Shown here piece after piece: positions 12,940-15,162 of a DNA stretch of 15,162 nt. The DNA is from Butyricicoccus sp. (GTDB lineage: Bacteria > Bacillota > Clostridia > Oscillospirales > Butyricicoccaceae). A model generated the notes under the pieces. It was given only the letters and a program-made list of their open reading frames with translations, had not been told where the DNA came from and did not search any database. The DNA is taken from assembly GCA_031293105.1 (NCBI GenBank), contig JAUMSA010000192.1, positions 1 to 15,162 on the forward strand. Reading direction: 5' to 3'. The translations under genes were made by a program, and so were the position numbers. How positions within the stretch are numbered: the first letter of the stretch is position 1; each line of letters begins with the position of its first letter.

Positions 12940-14442
12940 ATGGGATCGAGTTTGTTTAGTCCAATGGCGATTGACGCAATTGGAGAAATTTTTAACATCA
13001 GTCTTGGCTCCTCTGCGACCGCGGTTTCCAATATGCTCGCAAGGCGTGTGGATATCACGACACCGACGGTAAGCGTGGTTTCGGCCAAGGATTTCACCTT
13101 GGGTGATCTGCAACCCGCGATTGGCGTAAAGATCGACTATGTTGCAGGCCTGAGCGGCAGCAATATTATGTTGCTCAAGCGCAGCGACGTGCGTGCGATC
13201 GTCGATATCCTGATGGGGACAACGACCGCGGATGAGGACTTTGAAATCAATGAGCTGAACATGAGCGCCATCTGTGAGGTTATGAACCAGATGATGGGCG
13301 CGGCATCGACGGCCATGTCTGACTTTCTGAGCCGTATGGTTAACATTTCGACGCCAAAGGCGTTTGAAATCCATAGCTTGGACGAATTCGTCGAGAAGTA
13401 TTTCCCAGCCGATGGGATGCTGGTCGTGGTTCGATTCAAGTTGTCGATCGAAGACGCGGTTGCAAGTGAATTCATGAGCGCGCTGAGCATGGATTTGGTA
13501 CGCGAATTGTTGCAAGGGTTTGGCATTGGCGGCGCCGATGTCGGCCTGCCGGAGGGCGAACCAGCTCCCGCTGCGGAAACACCTGCCGCACCGCAGCCAG
13601 CGGAGACACCGGCTGAACCGGCCGCAGCCAGCAGTGATGCAGGCGGCGGTGCAACCCTCAGTCAGGAGGAAATCGAACGATTGATTGCCGGCGGTGTTGG
13701 CGGTGCATCGGACGAACCGGCCCAGCCGGCTGAACCAGCCGCAGCGAGCAGCGATGCAGGTGGCGGCGCAACCCTCAGCCAGGAGGAAATCGAACGGTTG
13801 ATGGCTGGCGGCATTGACGGTGCATCGAACGAATCGGCACCTGTGAGCACGCAGCCAGAGCAGCCCGCCGCGGCAGCGGCCGCACCGCAGCAACCGGCAC
13901 AAATGCCTCCTATGCAAATGCCGCAGCAGCAGCCTGCGGCACCGATGCAGCAACCGGCCGCACAAATGCAGCAGCCCATGCAGCCGCAGGCCATGGCTCC
14001 CAATATGATGCAGCCCTATGCCGGTATGCCGTATCCGCCGTATGGCTATCCGCCGATGTATTATGGCATGCCGCCGCAGCAACAGCAGGCGCCTCAGCAA
14101 AAACCGGCTGAGCCGAAGATGATTAAAACAACCAAACCGGACATGCCGACGCTGGATGCGCAAACCACACAGCTCAATGAAGAACAGGAAAGTAACCTGG
14201 ATCTTCTGATGACGGTTCCGGTGGATGTGGCGGTTGAAATCGGCCGCACCAGACGCCGCGTCAAAGATATCTTGAACTATACCAAGGGTTCGCTGGTCGT
14301 TTTGGACCGCTTGGCGGGTGACCGCGCCGACCTCTATGTCAACGGCAAATGCATTGCCAAAGGCGACATCGTCGTAGTCGATGATAGCTTTGGACTACGC
14401 ATTGCAGAAATCATTGAACCGCTGGCTCTGGAAGACCTTTAA
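12940..14442 (+). CDS. fliY: FliY-type switch phosphatase: CheC-like domain, duplicated linker motif, FliN domain
   Basis: FliY is the Gram-positive C-ring component that dephosphorylates CheY-P at the switch. This 500-residue protein has a CheC/CheX-like domain (about 1-200) with two complete D/S-xxx-E-xx-N-x22-P phosphatase signatures: Asp12, Glu16, Asn19, Pro42 and Ser109, Glu113, Asn116, Pro139. A linker of about 200 residues is rich in Ala, Pro, Gln and Met. The C-terminal FliN/SpoA domain (about 410-500) has NLDLLMTVPVDVAVEIGRTR and AKGDIVVVDDSFGLRIAEII. The usual N-terminal LSQ-EID-LL peptide is absent. An in-frame stop at 12919-12921 excludes an upstream extension. Instead LSQEEIERL occurs twice in the linker (240-248, 279-287). 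ATG 12940 lies 8 bp after fliM. Confidence 0.95.
   Translation: MGSSLFSPMAIDAIGEIFNISLGSSATAVSNMLARRVDITTPTVSVVSAKDFTLGDLQPAIGVKIDYVAGLSGSNIMLLKRSDVRAIVDILMGTTTADEDFEINELNMSAICEVMNQMMGAASTAMSDFLSRMVNISTPKAFEIHSLDEFVEKYFPADGMLVVVRFKLSIEDAVASEFMSALSMDLVRELLQGFGIGGADVGLPEGEPAPAAETPAAPQPAETPAEPAAASSDAGGGATLSQEEIERLIAGGVGGASDEPAQPAEPAAASSDAGGGATLSQEEIERLMAGGIDGASNESAPVSTQPEQPAAAAAAPQQPAQMPPMQMPQQQPAAPMQQPAAQMQQPMQPQAMAPNMMQPYAGMPYPPYGYPPMYYGMPPQQQQAPQQKPAEPKMIKTTKPDMPTLDAQTTQLNEEQESNLDLLMTVPVDVAVEIGRTRRRVKDILNYTKGSLVVLDRLAGDRADLYVNGKCIAKGDIVVVDDSFGLRIAEIIEPLALEDL
13612..13833 (+). repeat. Tandem 105-bp coding repeat in fliY, two copies 117 bp apart
   Basis: Unit 1 is 13612-13716 (residues 225-259) and unit 2 is 13729-13833 (residues 264-298), separated by 12 bp. 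By hand count 92 of 105 bases match. Nine of the 13 differences are silent and four change residues (I/M, V/I, G/D, D/N), all outside the LSQEEIERL core. Confidence 0.9.
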
Positions 14443-14497
14443 TGGCCAGGGGCTTGATACATAAAATCTTTTAAACAAGAAAAGGATGGGTACAACA

Positions 14498-14863
14498 ATG
14501 GCAAAGATTCTTTTGGTGGATGACGCCGCATTTATGCGAATGATGGTCAAAAATACGCTTAACGAAAACGGATACACGGATACCGTGGAAGCAAGCGATG
14601 GCGCAGAAGCTGTCTCGAAATATGCGGAAATCCATCCGGATCTGGTTATTATGGACATCACCATGCCGAATATGGACGGTTTGCAGGCGCTCAAGGAAAT
14701 TCGCAAGGCAGACCCCAACGCGTCGGTCGTGATGTGTTCGGCAATGGGCCAGGAAGCCATGGTTATCGAAGCGATCAAATCGGGCGCCAAGGACTTCATT
14801 GTAAAGCCGTTTAAGCCGGACCGCATTATCAAGACCGTTAGCTCGATCGTCGGTCAGCCGTAA
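14498..14863 (+). CDS. cheY: CheY, chemotaxis response regulator
   Basis: CheY is a single-domain receiver phosphorylated by CheA; CheY-P binds the FliM/FliY switch and sets rotation direction or bias. The 121-residue protein starting at ATG 14498 has the complete receiver layout: acidic pair Asp8-Asp9 in ILLVDDAAFMRMM, phospho-acceptor Asp53 in VIMDITMPNMDG, Ser81 in VVMCSAMGQ, and Lys103-Pro104 in FIVKPFKPD. No output domain is present. ATG 14486 is in frame but overlaps the AAAGGA purine tract, so 14498 is chosen. The position directly after fliY, its likely phosphatase, is typical of Bacillota. It is separated from fliY by 55 bp and from fliO by 6 bp. Confidence 0.96.
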   Translation: MAKILLVDDAAFMRMMVKNTLNENGYTDTVEASDGAEAVSKYAEIHPDLVIMDITMPNMDGLQALKEIRKADPNASVVMCSAMGQEAMVIEAIKSGAKDFIVKPFKPDRIIKTVSSIVGQP

Positions 14864-14869
14864 TCGCCC

Positions 14870-15162
14870 ATGGATTGGCTTTCGCTGATTGGGATGTTGC
14901 TCTGTGTCGGCGTGATTCTATATCTTGCATATTGGTTTACACGACACATTGCTGCGGGCAACAGCATACGGATGCGGACAACGGCAGGCCGGCACATGCA
15001 GGTTTGCGACCGTCTGTCATTGGGACAAAACAAAATGTTGACCGTCGTCCGTGTGGGAACCCGCTGGTTCGTACTTGGCATTTCGGGTGAGCAGATTACG
15101 CGAATCGCGGAATTGACCGAGGAAGAAGCGCTCCATTGGCGGACAGACGGTCCCGAGCAAGG
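14870..15162 (+). CDS. fliO: FliO, flagellar export-gate assembly protein (3' end cut by the window)
   Basis: FliO is a small single-pass membrane protein that helps assemble the FliP export-gate ring. The open frame from ATG 14870 runs to the window edge (97 full codons). It begins MDWLSLIGMLLCVGVILYLA, one N-terminal membrane helix at about 4-21, followed by a basic segment (RHIAAGNSIRMRTTAGRHMQ). The cytoplasmic beta domain has the family hallmark DRLSLGQNKMLTVVRVGTRW, then FVLGISGEQITRIAEL, equivalent to the usual L---K-L-LV-VG-R--LLG-T---I--L. It lies 6 bp after cheY with no clear ribosome binding site, so translational coupling is likely. fliP would be expected next. The family is recognised by pattern, not by a search. 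Confidence 0.88.
   Translation, partial: MDWLSLIGMLLCVGVILYLAYWFTRHIAAGNSIRMRTTAGRHMQVCDRLSLGQNKMLTVVRVGTRWFVLGISGEQITRIAELTEEEALHWRTDGPEQ

Noticed and set aside
12781..14163. 460-codon antisense open frame opposite fliM/fliY
   Set aside because: The Arg/Leu/Cys-rich product comes from reading the repetitive Ala/Pro/Gln linker of FliY backwards. No domain or start signal supports it.
14439..14467. Possible promoter before cheY (TTTAAT, then TAAAAT at 14462 with 17 bp spacing)
   Set aside because: The -35 element is poor and the AT-rich gap is short. It is too weak to call without transcript data.
14468..14484. CTTTT/AAAAG stem before cheY overlapping its ribosome binding site
   Set aside because: It has only five base pairs, mostly A-T, and is likely chance in an AT-rich gap.
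14875..15090. 71-codon + strand frame after cheY
   Set aside because: It overlaps the fliO frame from 14870, which shows a membrane helix and the FliO pattern, while this frame shows nothing.

Overview
This window is a continuous stretch of a large flagellar/chemotaxis (fla/che) operon, all on the + strand. It enters inside flgB and leaves inside fliO. The gene order is flgB-flgC-fliE-fliF-fliG-fliH-fliI-fliJ-fliK-flgD-(TIGR02530-type gene)-flgE-flbD-motA-motB-fliM-fliY-cheY-fliO. The order, the AGGAGG-type ribosome binding sites, the FlbD/SwrD homologue and the CheC-FliN (FliY-type) switch protein point to a Gram-positive Bacillota of class Clostridia. The moderate to high GC content (about 50-60% by hand count in most genes) fits an Oscillospirales-like lineage better than low-GC Clostridium, but the species cannot be named from the sequence alone.

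Layout. Positions 1-3849 encode the proximal rod proteins (FlgB, FlgC), the rod-MS ring adaptor FliE, the MS ring FliF and the rotor protein FliG. Positions 3833-6497 encode the export ATPase complex: FliH regulator, FliI ATPase, FliJ stalk. Positions 6540-9841 encode hook building: FliK length control, FlgD cap, a small conserved flagellar-operon protein, FlgE hook. Positions 9940-11883 hold flbD and the stator pair motA/motB. Positions 11909-14863 hold the switch proteins FliM and FliY and the response regulator CheY. fliO, an export-gate accessory gene, runs off the end. Many genes overlap or sit within 50 bp of each other, and I see no convincing promoter or terminator, so the window reads as one transcription unit.

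The core genes are orthodox. The most unusual object is FliY. It has two intact CheC-type phosphatase signatures but no N-terminal CheY-binding peptide. Instead, two tandem copies of a 35-residue module, each carrying LSQEEIERL (very like the FliM/FliY N-terminal CheY-P-binding peptide), sit in the linker between its CheC-like and FliN domains. Other points of interest are the lack of fliL between motB and fliM, inverted repeats in the longer gaps (fliJ-fliK, around flgE, before motA), a lower-GC and cysteine-containing central part of flgE, an out-of-frame mini-ORF sharing the fliK ribosome binding site, and a long TM1-TM2 loop in MotA. I see no mobile element, CRISPR array, tRNA or rRNA, and no gene-free stretch longer than 98 bp.
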